From the NCBI GenBank assembly GCA_965248805.1, contig CBDFKJ010000005.1:310001-374000 (forward strand): a DNA stretch of 64,000 bases, read 5' to 3'. Every line of letters begins with the position of its first letter. Within the stretch, counting starts at the first letter, position 1. Below the pieces are notes generated by a model. The model made no database searches. It saw nothing but the letters and a program-made list of their open reading frames with translations, and was not told the origin of the DNA. A program made the translations under genes and the position numbers. Positions 25,425 to 33,877 of the stretch are shown one piece after another. Source of the DNA: CBDFKJ01 sp965248805. GTDB taxonomy: Bacteria; Pseudomonadota; Alphaproteobacteria; UBA6615.

Positions 25425-26052
25425 GTCCGAAGATCACATCGAAGTCCTCGAAACGCGCGACGTGCACCGTGCCGGCGCGGTTGGACTTCCGCTCGATGCG
25501 GGCCAGCGCCGCTTCGAACTGTTCCGCCTCGGCCGGCAGGAACTGCACGGACATCTCGTGATACTCCGGCGCTCCGACCGCGAGGCTCGCGATATCCACC
25601 GGCGACGCCTTGTCGAACATGTCGTCGGTCAACCCGGAGTAGGTCTTGGCATCGAAGCCAAGCGCGTCATACAGCTCGCGCAGCGTGTTGGGATCGTCCT
25701 CACCTTCGATGGCGTTGTGCGAGAGCTGGATGGCAACCCGCTGCCCGGCCGTCAGCAGCGAGATGATCTCGATGCAGTCCGCAACCTCGATGCCGGCCGC
25801 GATCGCCGCCTGAACCCGATGGTTGCCGCTCAGCACCGTGTCTTCGTGGATCAGCGGCGCCGTGGTCAGGCAGCCGTCCTTGCGAAGATTGTCCACCAGA
25901 CGCTCGAACTGCGCCGGCTGCATGTAGCGGGCGTTCTTCTCAAGCAGCTTCAGCCCGCGCAGTTCCTTGGTGACGGCCCGCGTCTTGAGCCCAGCGCCGA
26001 TACCAGCCTTCGTAGAGCGCTTGTGGAGACCGGCGTCTGACTTCGCTTTCAT
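25425..26052 (-). pseudogene. ParB-like nuclease-domain protein, C-terminus lost
   Basis: 209 residues remain. The ParB N-terminal fold is visible: LLEKNARYMQPAQFERLVDN, then APLIHEDTVLSGNHRVQAAI with the GNHRVQAA box, and LSHNAIEGEDD. After VARFEDFDVIFG the frame enters capsid-gene sequence read out of phase, giving a meaningless 91-residue tail to 25150. Phage ParB-fold proteins of this kind lie before the large terminase gene. The start at 26052 overlaps the upstream gene by 113 bp. Confidence 0.75.
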
Positions 26053-27286
26053 AGTTCAGCATCCCCTCTCCGCGGGCCGCGAGCGTGAAGACGCCGCGGT
26101 ACTTCATCGACACCGGCTTGTCGGTGAACGCCGTGGTGTAGAGCCGGGCGACCCGGACCAGCTCGCGCCGCTCGAAGATCGACACCGGCACGTGACTGGT
26201 AGCGAGCAGCGCGATCAGTTTCGACATCCTGCGGTGTCGGCAGATGGCGAAGTCGCTCAACAGATAGATCGCGCTCGTGTCCCCGAACTTCGAGCGCTGG
26301 TAGATGAAAGCTCCCGCCAGCTTCTCGTCGAGGTAGACGAGGAAGTTCAAGCCGCCCGATACATGGGCGATGCCCTTGGACAGATAGCGGTCTTTCAGAA
26401 AGTTCAGCTTCGCCGAGTCCGTCTGAACAAGGTCGACCTTCGTGTGCGACGTCAGTGCCGCAGGGTCGACCGCTTCGTACAGGAACGGCGTCGAGCGGTG
26501 GTGCGTTGCCCGCAGCGATGAGCCGCCGGCGCTTGCGTATGTGTAGACCGTGCGCCGACCGTCGTTGCAGTAGCCGGTCACCGGACACAACGCGCCATCT
26601 TCGAGCAGGTGATCGGAGAAGACGCAGTACGGCAGACCCTGGTCGTGAATGCCGCGCACCCAGGTTGCCAGGTCCGCCGGGTCCCAAACCTCGTAAGCCG
26701 GCCGCCGCCACTCGGTGTTGTCGTCGACGAAGCGAAACAGCCGCTCGTAGCCACCCTTGTACGTCGGCGGAAAGGCCACGATACCGCCGCCGGCCTTGCG
26801 CGCCAGCGCCGGCATTTGCCGGAAGTCGCCGGCGACGAACCCGTCAGGCCGTGGACCGGCGAGCATCGCGTCCAGGCGCTCTCGTGCGCGCCGGAGGAAG
26901 TCCGCAAACGCCGTCTCGTAGTGTGCGAAGTGGGTTTGCGCCCACTCGTTCTTGCCGCGGTACCGCGCCATGTCCACGGCGACCATCACCGCCGCCACGC
27001 GCTCGGCCGGCGCGCCGCCGATGCGTCCCTCGATGAACGCGAGCCTGCCGGTGAAGCGGACGTCGACGGGCCGGCCTGTCAGCAGGTGCCCCAGCGCCAC
27101 CGAGAACAGCGACACGTCGTTCGAGATCACCCGGCACGCCGGATAACCGGCCTTGATCGCGCGGTCCACGCGGAACGAGCCCGAGCAGCACACATGGACG
27201 CTGCCCCAGGCCCCAAAATCGACCGTCCGCAGGATCTGATCGACCACCGGGCGCGGCACCGAACCGACGAACATGAGTGAACGCAC
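25940..27286 (-). CDS. Two-domain phage protein: methyltransferase-like N-terminus, GNAT/Mom-like C-terminus
   Basis: 448 residues. The first half has features of D12-type adenine methyltransferases: a glycine-rich loop CCSGSF near residue 34, SNDVSLFSVALG near 53 and FPPTYKGGYERLF near 175 in the place of DPPY. The second half (from about residue 270) has a GNAT-like pattern: GLNFLVYLDEKLAGAFIYQR, then AICRHRRMSKLIALLA and a C-terminal SMKYRG segment, as in Mom-like DNA-modifying acyltransferases. Both assignments are by eye. It precedes the ParB-like gene and probably modifies DNA or counters restriction. Confidence 0.5.
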   Translation of the reverse strand: MRSLMFVGSVPRPVVDQILRTVDFGAWGSVHVCCSGSFRVDRAIKAGYPACRVISNDVSLFSVALGHLLTGRPVDVRFTGRLAFIEGRIGGAPAERVAAVMVAVDMARYRGKNEWAQTHFAHYETAFADFLRRARERLDAMLAGPRPDGFVAGDFRQMPALARKAGGGIVAFPPTYKGGYERLFRFVDDNTEWRRPAYEVWDPADLATWVRGIHDQGLPYCVFSDHLLEDGALCPVTGYCNDGRRTVYTYASAGGSSLRATHHRSTPFLYEAVDPAALTSHTKVDLVQTDSAKLNFLKDRYLSKGIAHVSGGLNFLVYLDEKLAGAFIYQRSKFGDTSAIYLLSDFAICRHRRMSKLIALLATSHVPVSIFERRELVRVARLYTTAFTDKPVSMKYRGVFTLAARGEGMLNYESEVRRRSPQALYEGWYRRWAQDAGRHQGTARAEAA

Positions 27287-27367
27287 CCCCCCTAGTTAAT
27301 TTCGTTCGCGAGACGAGAAACCTCCCCCGCCGGTCTACGCGCCGACCGGCCCTAGTTTGGACTCCCC

Positions 27368-27692
27368 CTATCCCCTTCTGTTGGCGGGGTGGAGCGGGTC
27401 CAGGGGCCAGCCGTTCGGCCCTACGGCATTGCTGTAGCCGCGCGCCTCGTGCCGCTGCTTGGCCGATCCGTGATGGCTGTCGCACAGCGGCTGCCAGGTT
27501 GCGGCGGTCCCAGAACAGCACCGGATCGCCTCGATGCGGCACGATGTGGTCGACCAGCGTCGCCGCGACGACGCGCCCTTCGGCCTGGCACATGGCGCAC
27601 CGCGGATGGCGGGAGAGAAACGTCTTGCGCGCCTTGCGCCAACGCCTGCCGTAGCCGCGGGCCGCCGCCGACTCCCTCGTGCCCCGCTTCAT
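27368..27692 (-). pseudogene. HNH endonuclease, single-base frameshift
   Basis: From the ATG at 27692 the protein reads RGYGRRWRKARKTFLSRHPR, then CAMCQAEGRV and LVDHIVPHRGDP, a phage HNH nuclease. At about 27494 one extra base shifts the frame after WDRRNL. The other frame continues QPLCDSHHGSAKQRHEARGY and stops at 27368. About 107 residues are restored by removing one base. Such HNH genes precede the terminase in HK97-like phages and help packaging. Confidence 0.8.
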
Positions 27693-27798
27693 GTAAAAAC
27701 AGCTTAAGTCGTTGATATTGTGCGCTTTTTACTTGCCTTAGTGGAGTACTTCTATAGAATAAACCTTGTCAAAAAGACCACATGTAAAGGATAGAGAA
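27693..27798. promoter_or_regulatory. AT-rich divergent intergenic region, probable promoter
   Basis: A 106-bp AT-rich gap between the start of the minus-strand structural operon (HNH) and the plus-strand MoxR operon. TTTACT followed 17 bases later by TCTATA, and the palindrome TTCTATAGAA (about 27750-27759), could form a promoter for the plus strand. I cannot place the boxes with certainty. Confidence 0.35.
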
Positions 27799-28041
27799 AT
27801 GGTTACTTCCGACAATGAAATACAAAAGACCACCACCCACAATTTCGTGGCGGCGGCTGGTGAATTCGCGGCCTTGGTCGATCAGTGCAAAGCGCTCTGC
27901 ATCACGCAATTCGGCGTCGACATCGAAGAGGTCCATTTGGGCCACGTTAAGCGGCTCAATAGCGCCATCAAGGACTTGGAGCGGATCATCGAAATGGTCG
28001 GTTTCGAAGCGGCTCCCTGCGACGAAGACGATGAGGATTGA
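27799..28041 (+). CDS. Small acidic protein before the MoxR operon
   Basis: 80 residues from the ATG at 27799, preceded by AAAGGA at a good distance. It reads MVTSDNEIQKTTTHNFVAAA, contains a helical segment (LGHVKRLNSAIKDLERIIEM) and ends in an acidic tail. The family is unknown. A strong hairpin follows before the moxR-like gene. Confidence 0.6.
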   Translation: MVTSDNEIQKTTTHNFVAAAGEFAALVDQCKALCITQFGVDIEEVHLGHVKRLNSAIKDLERIIEMVGFEAAPCDEDDED

Positions 28042-28054
28042 CGAAAAGAACAGA

Positions 28055-28093
28055 GCCCCCGGCACCGAAGCTGCAAACCGAGGTGCCGGGGGC
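28055..28093 (+). terminator. Strong 12-bp hairpin between the small gene and moxR
   Basis: GCCCCCGGCACC (28055-28066) pairs perfectly with GGTGCCGGGGGC (28082-28093), with a 15-base loop. There is no U-run after it, so it is more likely an attenuator, RNA-stability element or processing site than a classical terminator. Confidence 0.6.
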
Positions 28094-28126
28094 CGTGCAA
28101 CCCCTCTGTGAGAAGGAGAAAGCGAA

Positions 28127-29137
28127 ATGACCATAGCATCAAACTACACTCTCAAACCATCCCAGGTTTCGGAAGCCCTGGGCGTCCTGGTCGGCATCAA
28201 GCAGCCGATCATGATCTGGGGGCCTCCCGGCGTCGGCAAGTCGGCGGTCGTCAAGCAGATCGCAGACGAGAGCGATCTGGAGCTGCGCGACGTCCGGGCG
28301 ATCCTGTTGGACCCGGTCGACCTGCGCGGCCTGCCGCACATCAACGGCGACGGGCGCGCCCATTGGGCGGTGCCCGAGTTCCTGCCCCGCGAGGGCAAGG
28401 GCATCCTGTTCCTGGACGAGCTGACGGCGGCGCCGCAGCTGACCCAGGCGGCCTGCTATCAACTGATCCTTGATCGCAAGCTGGGCGAATACGAGCTGCC
28501 CGCCGGCTGGACCATCATCGCGGTCGGCAACCGCGAGAGCGACCGCGGTGTCGTCCACCGCATGCCCTCTCCGCTCACCAACCGGTTCGTCCATCTCGAC
28601 TTCGGCGTCGACCTCGACGACTGGACCAAGTGGGCAACCAAGCACGGCATTGCCACCGAGGTTGTCGCCTTCCTGCGCTTCCGTGACGAGTTGCTGCACG
28701 ACTTCGACCCGAAGCGTTCGGAGAAGGCGTTTCCGACGCCCCGGTCGTGGGAGTTCGTGAGCAACATCGTCGGCTCCGGCACCGTCACCAACGGCATCGA
28801 GTATTCGCTGATCGCCGGCGCCGTCGGCGAGGGCGCCGCGGCCGAGTTCATGGGCTTCCTCAAGATCGCCCGCTCGATCCAGAGCCCGGACATGATCCTG
28901 ATGAGCCCGGACAGCGCGGCGATCCCCGAGGAAGCGGCGACGCTCTATGCGATCTCGACCGCGCTGGCCCGCAAGGCGACCGAGGGCAACATGGATCGGG
29001 TAGTGACCTACGCAAACCGGCTGCCCGACGAGTTCAGCGTGCTGCTGGTCAAGGACGCGCTCGACCGCGACCCGGCGGTGGCCAACACCCGCGCCTACAT
29101 CGAGTGGGTGTCCGAGCATCATGAGGTGATGTCATGA
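28127..29137 (+). CDS. MoxR-type AAA+ ATPase
   Basis: 336 residues. Walker A is IWGPPGVGKS (residues about 30-39), Walker B is GILFLDELTAA (about 94) and the sensor 1 region is IIAVGNRESDRG (about 130). MoxR ATPases act with VWA proteins as chaperone-like remodelling machines. The ribosome binding site is GAGAAGGAG. The next gene overlaps by 4 bases (ATGAG), and a metalloprotease-VWA gene follows, so the three form a functional unit carried by the prophage. Confidence 0.88.
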   Translation: MTIASNYTLKPSQVSEALGVLVGIKQPIMIWGPPGVGKSAVVKQIADESDLELRDVRAILLDPVDLRGLPHINGDGRAHWAVPEFLPREGKGILFLDELTAAPQLTQAACYQLILDRKLGEYELPAGWTIIAVGNRESDRGVVHRMPSPLTNRFVHLDFGVDLDDWTKWATKHGIATEVVAFLRFRDELLHDFDPKRSEKAFPTPRSWEFVSNIVGSGTVTNGIEYSLIAGAVGEGAAAEFMGFLKIARSIQSPDMILMSPDSAAIPEEAATLYAISTALARKATEGNMDRVVTYANRLPDEFSVLLVKDALDRDPAVANTRAYIEWVSEHHEVMS

Positions 29138-29997
29138 GCAATCTGACCGAGAAAGCCATGCTGGTGCGCCAGGCGATCAACGTCTGGTCGGGCCGCAAGT
29201 TCGACAAGAAGGTGACACGGGAAGTCCTCGATCACCACAACGCGAGCACCGACGCCGGCCGCTGGAACAAGAGCCTGATCGCAAAGGCCGCGCTGGCCGA
29301 CGTGACGAAGGTCGCGAACCAGGCCCGGACGCACCACTACGAGCACACGCTGTCGTGGGAGGACTGGGGCGCCCGTATCCTGCCGGCAGCCGCGTATTTC
29401 GACTACATGGACCAGCAGCGCGACTTCAAGACCGCGTTCGACGCGGCGGCCGACGCGTTCGAGCGCAACTACGTCCAGTATGTGAACGACGCGAAGGCGG
29501 CGCTCAACGGCATGTTCGACCCGAACGATTACCCAGGCGTCCACGATATCCGGTCCCGGTTCGCCTTCGAGACGATCGTTAGCCCGTTGCCCGATCAGGC
29601 CGATTTCCGGGTCAGTCTCAACGCCTCCGAGGTCCAGCGCATCCAGGCAGACATCGAGAGCCGGACCCGCAACATCCTCCATGATGCGACCGACGAGTGC
29701 TGGAAGCGCCTCCACAAGTCGGTAGAGCACATGACCGAGCGGCTGTCCGACATGGATCACCGCTTTCATGACACGCTGGTCGGCAATTTGCGCGAACTGG
29801 TCGACCTGCTGCCGAAACTCAATATCGCGGACGACCCGGAGCTTGAGCGGATGCGTCAGGACGTGGCGGCAAAGCTCTGCCGCAATGATCCGTCCGTGCT
29901 GCGGCCGAATTCGAAAGCCTTCGACAAGGACGCACGCGAGCAGCAGGCGACCGACGCTGAGCAGATCCTCGGCGCGATGTCCGGCTACGTCGCTTAA
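29134..29997 (+). CDS. Helical protein between MoxR and VWA (DUF3150-like)
   Basis: 287 residues, mostly helical and charged, with long coiled regions around residues 165-240 (SLNASEVQRIQADIESRTRN). In other phages the gene between a MoxR ATPase and a VWA protein is often of the DUF3150 type; I assign this by context rather than by clear motifs. It starts within the stop codon of moxR and ends 11 bp before the VWA gene. Confidence 0.55.
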   Translation: MSNLTEKAMLVRQAINVWSGRKFDKKVTREVLDHHNASTDAGRWNKSLIAKAALADVTKVANQARTHHYEHTLSWEDWGARILPAAAYFDYMDQQRDFKTAFDAAADAFERNYVQYVNDAKAALNGMFDPNDYPGVHDIRSRFAFETIVSPLPDQADFRVSLNASEVQRIQADIESRTRNILHDATDECWKRLHKSVEHMTERLSDMDHRFHDTLVGNLRELVDLLPKLNIADDPELERMRQDVAAKLCRNDPSVLRPNSKAFDKDAREQQATDAEQILGAMSGYVA

Positions 29998-30008
29998 GGA
30001 GACGAAAC

Positions 30009-31160
30009 ATGGAAACCAGAACGAAACTCACCAAGGCGCGGACCCGCCTGGTGCTGTCGCAGCCGTTCTTCGGCTCGCTGGCCCTACGCATGGGCTTGAT
30101 CGAAAACCCCGACATCGAGACGATGGCGACGAACGGCCGCGACGTTTACTTCAACCCCTCGTTCGTTGACGGGCTCGGCATGGACGAACTCGTGGGCGTG
30201 CTCGCTCACGAGGTCATGCACCCGGCCTGCAACCACCATACGAGACGCGGCAGCCGCGATGCCGAGCGATGGAACATCGCGGCCGACTACGCGATCAACC
30301 CCGTCTTGATCGACAACGGCTTTACGTTGCCCGAAGGGGCGTTACTCGACCCGAACTATTCGGGTTTGAGCGCCGAAGCCATCTACAACCGCCTGCCGCC
30401 GGCTCAGTCCGGCGGCGGCGGTGGCGGACAGGACGGCAACTGCCCCGATCCCGGCCGCTGCGGCGGCGTCATGGATGCCCCCGGCGACAACGGCAACCCG
30501 TCGCCGGCCGAACTGGCGTCCGCCGAAGCCGAGTGGCGTCAGGCGGTGGCCCAGTCCGCAACCATCGCCAAGAACGCAGGCAAGCTACCCGGCGACCTTG
30601 CGCGCCTGGTCGACGAAGTGCTGCGCCCGAAGGCCGACTGGCGCGAGATACTCCGCCGCTTCGTCGAAATGTCCGCGAAGCAGGAATACCGCTGGACCCC
30701 GCCCAACCGGCGCTTTGTGCATCAAGGCGTCTACCTGCCCTCGTGCCGGTCGGAGCAGATGCCGCCGATAGCGGTTGCCATCGACACCAGCGGCAGCGTC
30801 TCGCAGTCCGAGATGAACCAGTTCGCGGCCGAGCTCACGAGCATCCTCGAAGACTGCATGCCGGAAGAAATCCACGTGCTCTATTGCGATTCGCGGCTGC
30901 GCAACGCGGAGACGTTTTCGCCGCATGACCTGCCGATTGAGCTGCACCCGCGCGGCGGCGGCGGGACGAATTTTCGGCCTCCGTTCGAGTGGCTCGACGA
31001 GGCCGACGTCAATCCGGCGTGCGTGGTCTATCTGACCGACTTGTGCTGCTCCAGCTATCCCGACGAGCCGGCGTATCCTACCCTTTGGGTGACGACGACC
31101 GCGCCGGGATATGTGAGTGAGCCGCCCTTCGGCGAAATCGTGCACATGGGAGCAGCCTGA
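30009..31160 (+). CDS. Metallopeptidase-VWA protein (DUF2201-type)
   Basis: 383 residues. The N-terminal half has the zinc motif LAHEVMH (HEXXH, near residue 70) and a following RWNIAADYAIN helix, as in DUF2201 putative metallopeptidases. A Gly-rich linker lies near residues 135-150. The C-terminal half is a VWA-like domain with the metal-ion site DTSGSVS near residue 258 and a later TDLC segment. The product probably works with the MoxR ATPase. The gene is intact, unlike many around it. Confidence 0.85.
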   Translation: METRTKLTKARTRLVLSQPFFGSLALRMGLIENPDIETMATNGRDVYFNPSFVDGLGMDELVGVLAHEVMHPACNHHTRRGSRDAERWNIAADYAINPVLIDNGFTLPEGALLDPNYSGLSAEAIYNRLPPAQSGGGGGGQDGNCPDPGRCGGVMDAPGDNGNPSPAELASAEAEWRQAVAQSATIAKNAGKLPGDLARLVDEVLRPKADWREILRRFVEMSAKQEYRWTPPNRRFVHQGVYLPSCRSEQMPPIAVAIDTSGSVSQSEMNQFAAELTSILEDCMPEEIHVLYCDSRLRNAETFSPHDLPIELHPRGGGGTNFRPPFEWLDEADVNPACVVYLTDLCCSSYPDEPAYPTLWVTTTAPGYVSEPPFGEIVHMGAA

Positions 31161-31516
31161 TGAAGACCGCCAGCTTCAAGACCTACACCGGCCCCGGGCG
31201 CATCTCGATTGCCCGTTGGGCGCCGCGTGGAACGCCCGCCGGCTACCGTACCTATAAGGCGCTCGCGCCGACCCGCGAGATGATGAGCATGCCCGAGGAC
31301 CGGTATCGCGAAATCTACTTCCGCGACATCCTCGGCCCGCTCGACGCTCAGACCGTGTGGGACGAGCTGCACGCGCTGGCCGGCGGCGCCGAGCCCGTGT
31401 TGCTCTGCTGGGAGCAACCTCCGTTCAGCCTCTCGAACTGGTGTCATCGCACGATGGTGACCGAGTGGTTTGCCGATCAGCTCGGCGCCGTGATCGGCGA
31501 GCACGGATCGCCTTGA
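31160..31516 (+). CDS. DUF488-like small protein
   Basis: 118 residues. It begins MKTASFKTYTGPGRISIARW, contains VLLCWEQPPF and then NWCHRTMVTEWFADQL. The combination LL-C-E and CHR is typical of DUF488-type proteins. It starts in the last base of the VWA stop codon, so it belongs to the same operon. The function is unknown. Confidence 0.55.
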   Translation: MKTASFKTYTGPGRISIARWAPRGTPAGYRTYKALAPTREMMSMPEDRYREIYFRDILGPLDAQTVWDELHALAGGAEPVLLCWEQPPFSLSNWCHRTMVTEWFADQLGAVIGEHGSP

Positions 31517-31872
31517 TGGAGCGGGCTGCCGGATCTGCCCCGGCTCGACCAGGTGGACCCCGATCGCGGTCTGTCCGCCCGCATTAGCTTCGATGGCTGC
31601 CTTCGCCGCCTGGCAACAGATCACACCGGCGGCGAACCCAGCCAAGACCTTGACGGCTTTGGCTCGGCTCACGTCGCGTCTCCCATGGTTGGGAACAAAA
31701 AAACCCGCCGCGGCGGGGGAGCCGAGCGGGGATGATACGAGCGTGAACGCACAACGCCCAACTTGATGAGAAACAGCCCAATATCTGTTTCCCGTGTTTC
31801 CCGCAAGCGAAAAAGTTCGATGGTAGTGCATCAGTTTGAAATCAGCCTATCACGGGTCGCCGCGATGACCTT
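31517..31872. other. Intergenic stretch without a convincing gene
   Basis: The only clear element is the minus-strand terminator at 31697-31717. A minus-strand frame with a GTG near 31675 (GGGAG upstream; VSRAKAVKVLAGFAAGVICC) is open for some 70 codons into the DUF488-like gene, but its overlap with that gene makes it doubtful. Confidence 0.4.
31697..31717 (-). terminator. Rho-independent terminator on the minus strand
   Basis: The palindrome CCCGCCGCGGCGGG (31704-31717) is followed, on the minus strand, by seven T (31703-31697). This is a textbook terminator for leftward transcription. No clear minus-strand gene ends just upstream, so it may insulate the plus-strand MoxR operon from leftward readthrough. 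Confidence 0.75.
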
Positions 31873-32103
31873 ATGCATGCCGAAAGCGCCACAGGGCCCA
31901 GAAGCGTCCAGACCGACGTGATCGGCAACGCCGTCAAGGTCATGCGGTTCACGACCGGCGAGGAAGAGGAAGAACCTGACGACGATGGCAAAGACCCGGC
32001 CGCCACGGCGCTGGGAGCGAAAGGCGGCAATCAGCGCGCTGATGCCCTGCTCGCTGGCATCAGCGGGAAAGGGCTACTGTACGGGGGTTCGTCCAGCGCG
32101 TAG
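31873..32103 (+). CDS. Small KGG-type protein, probably truncated
   Basis: 76 residues. The segment VIGNAVKVMRFTTGEEEEE and then DPAATALGAKGGNQRADAL resembles small proteins of the pattern PAA-ALG-KGG-ARA that usually end in a basic helix (IA-KAA--RW). Here the last part is different, so a frameshift near the C-terminus is likely. The function is unknown. Confidence 0.45.
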   Translation: MHAESATGPRSVQTDVIGNAVKVMRFTTGEEEEEPDDDGKDPAATALGAKGGNQRADALLAGISGKGLLYGGSSSA

Positions 32104-32129
32104 AATCCCTTCCGAAGAAGGATTCTACG

Positions 32130-32879
32130 ATGGCCCTCAAGAGTGATATAGAGAGCGACCTCACTTTGGAGGTGGGCGGTCATGCCATTACACCGGATAA
32201 ATTTCTGCGCAGCGTTCGCTCCTTCTTTGCCATTCTCGATGAGGTGACGCGCGAAGTCGGAGGGAAGCCGAGCGCGGTCCGGTGGGCTGTAGCAGTCACG
32301 CACGGAAGCAATTTAGTGCAGGTTTCCCCCCAGCCAGGCTATGACCCTGCCATCATTAGCGTAGTAACCGACGCTGTGGCGGATGGTATTTCTCAAATCG
32401 AGGAGCGAGAAGCGCGGCCGGCCCATTTCAGTGAGAAGGCGCTGCGTAGTTTGCGCGATCTGAGCAACGTGGTTGGTCGAACCGATAGCGACGATACGAC
32501 CGTTCGCGTTTGGGTTCGTCGCAATCCAATTGATGTTACCGCCAAAGCTGCAGCAAATGTCATTGGACTTCTTGCTGGTGAACATAAGGACTATGGGTCT
32601 ATTGAAGGACGCCTGCAAACTATTACCGAGCGCGGGCGACTTCAGTTTATTGTCTATGTGCGTCTTTGGGATATGCAGGCTCGATGTTATATCCCCGATC
32701 ACTTGGTTCCAGAGGCCATAGCCGCGTTCGGGTCTCGTGTCGAAGTCTATGGCCCAATCCGCTACCGAAAGGACGGCAAACCCGTAAGTATTGAAGTGGA
32801 TGAGATACGCGCATTCCCGGAGACTGAAGATATACCGTCATTCCGCGACGTTCACGGCATCTTGCGAAAAGCCTCTTGA
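32130..32879 (+). CDS. Protein of unknown function upstream of a PIN-domain gene
   Basis: 249 residues starting MALKSDIESDLTLEVGGHAI. The C-terminal part (RVEVYGPIRYRKDGKPVSIE) has the look of a beta-barrel or OB-like module. The gene overlaps the following PIN gene by 4 bases. It has a lower-GC codon use than the phage structural genes, which suggests separate acquisition. It could be the partner of the PIN toxin, but I see no DNA-binding motif. Confidence 0.55.
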   Translation: MALKSDIESDLTLEVGGHAITPDKFLRSVRSFFAILDEVTREVGGKPSAVRWAVAVTHGSNLVQVSPQPGYDPAIISVVTDAVADGISQIEEREARPAHFSEKALRSLRDLSNVVGRTDSDDTTVRVWVRRNPIDVTAKAAANVIGLLAGEHKDYGSIEGRLQTITERGRLQFIVYVRLWDMQARCYIPDHLVPEAIAAFGSRVEVYGPIRYRKDGKPVSIEVDEIRAFPETEDIPSFRDVHGILRKAS

Positions 32880-33345
32880 GCATAGATAAGCGATATTGGG
32901 ATTCCGATTGTTTTCTCGGCTGGCTGCAAGCCGAGCGGGACAAAGAAACTGCCTGCATGGAGGTGCTCCAAGCCGCCGAAGATGGCAAAACTTTGATTCT
33001 TACATCGGCACTGACAATTGCTGAAGTGCTGGCATTGAAGGGCGCCTTGCCAATTCCTACAACGAAGCGTGCCAAGGTAGAAGCGTTCTTCAGGAATGAC
33101 TACATCGTAGTGCTAACATCACTAGGCACGTCGCAGAGATGGCCCGCGAATATGTCTGGGACCACGGAGTCCAGCCAAAGGACGCACTGCATGTCGCGAC
33201 CGCAATAGACGCTAACCTAGAACTACTCAATACGTTCGACCGGCCGTTACAGGGTAAATCAAGACTGCTCGGCAACCCCAGGCTGGTAATTGAAAGACCA
33301 AGATGGACCGAGCCTAAATTACCAATGGACCTGCCTCATGGCTAA
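32876..33345 (+). pseudogene. PIN-domain protein (VapC-like), frameshifted
   Basis: A TTG start overlaps the previous stop. The N-terminus has DSDCFLGWL (first acidic residue) and LTIAEVLALKG (second). At about 33111 one base is missing; the other frame continues RHVAEMAREYVWDHGVQPKD with DALHVATAI and LLNTFDRPL (third and fourth acidic residues) to 33345. With the missing base restored it is about 157 residues. The toxin is presumably inactive as it stands. Confidence 0.75.
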
Positions 33346-33406
33346 ACCATGCTCGGAGAAGTGATTTCTATCTCATGTTGATGTTCGGTGGTTTGCACCG
33401 CCCAAA

Positions 33407-33814
33407 TCAGTCTGCCTGGCCGTACTCAACCGCCATGCGCAGAACGCAATCCCTGAACAGGCGCTTGAGGCTTTCGTGCCGCAGCCCGTCGCCACGCCGT
33501 CTGCGCTGGCGCATGATGCGCCGCCAGGAGAAGCCCATTGCCCGCGCCAGCACAAGCCGGCGCTCGCTTCCGTCCAAGACCCAGGCCGCGTCCAGCACAC
33601 GATCGAGTGCGTTGATTTCGTCGAGCGTCGCGCGCAGACGCGGCGCTACCGCTGCGTGGTAGCCGTATGCCTCGCTGGCGTCGCGGACAATGCTTGGCCA
33701 CCAGGTCACGGCGCGATCGAGGCGCTCCGGTGGCAGATGCTTCAGCGCCCGGCCGGCCAGCATGAGATCGGCGAGCACGTCGTGGGCCGCCGCATAGGCA
33801 TTGGCGCCCTTCAT
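33407..33814 (-). CDS. DUF6362-like phage protein
   Basis: 135 residues. The C-terminal part (GSERRLVLARAMGFSWRRIM then HESLKRLFRDCVLRMAVEYG) has a helix-turn-helix look, similar to phage proteins of the DUF6362 type that resemble sigma-factor region 4. It is the last gene of the leftward early operon, so it may activate late genes; that is an inference from position. Confidence 0.5.
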   Translation of the reverse strand: MKGANAYAAAHDVLADLMLAGRALKHLPPERLDRAVTWWPSIVRDASEAYGYHAAVAPRLRATLDEINALDRVLDAAWVLDGSERRLVLARAMGFSWRRIMRQRRRRGDGLRHESLKRLFRDCVLRMAVEYGQAD

Positions 33815-33877
33815 CCTTCATACCGCAAAATTCCAGTCCGTTTTGCCGGTTAAGCGCCAGGGCGGCTCCCGCCACGC

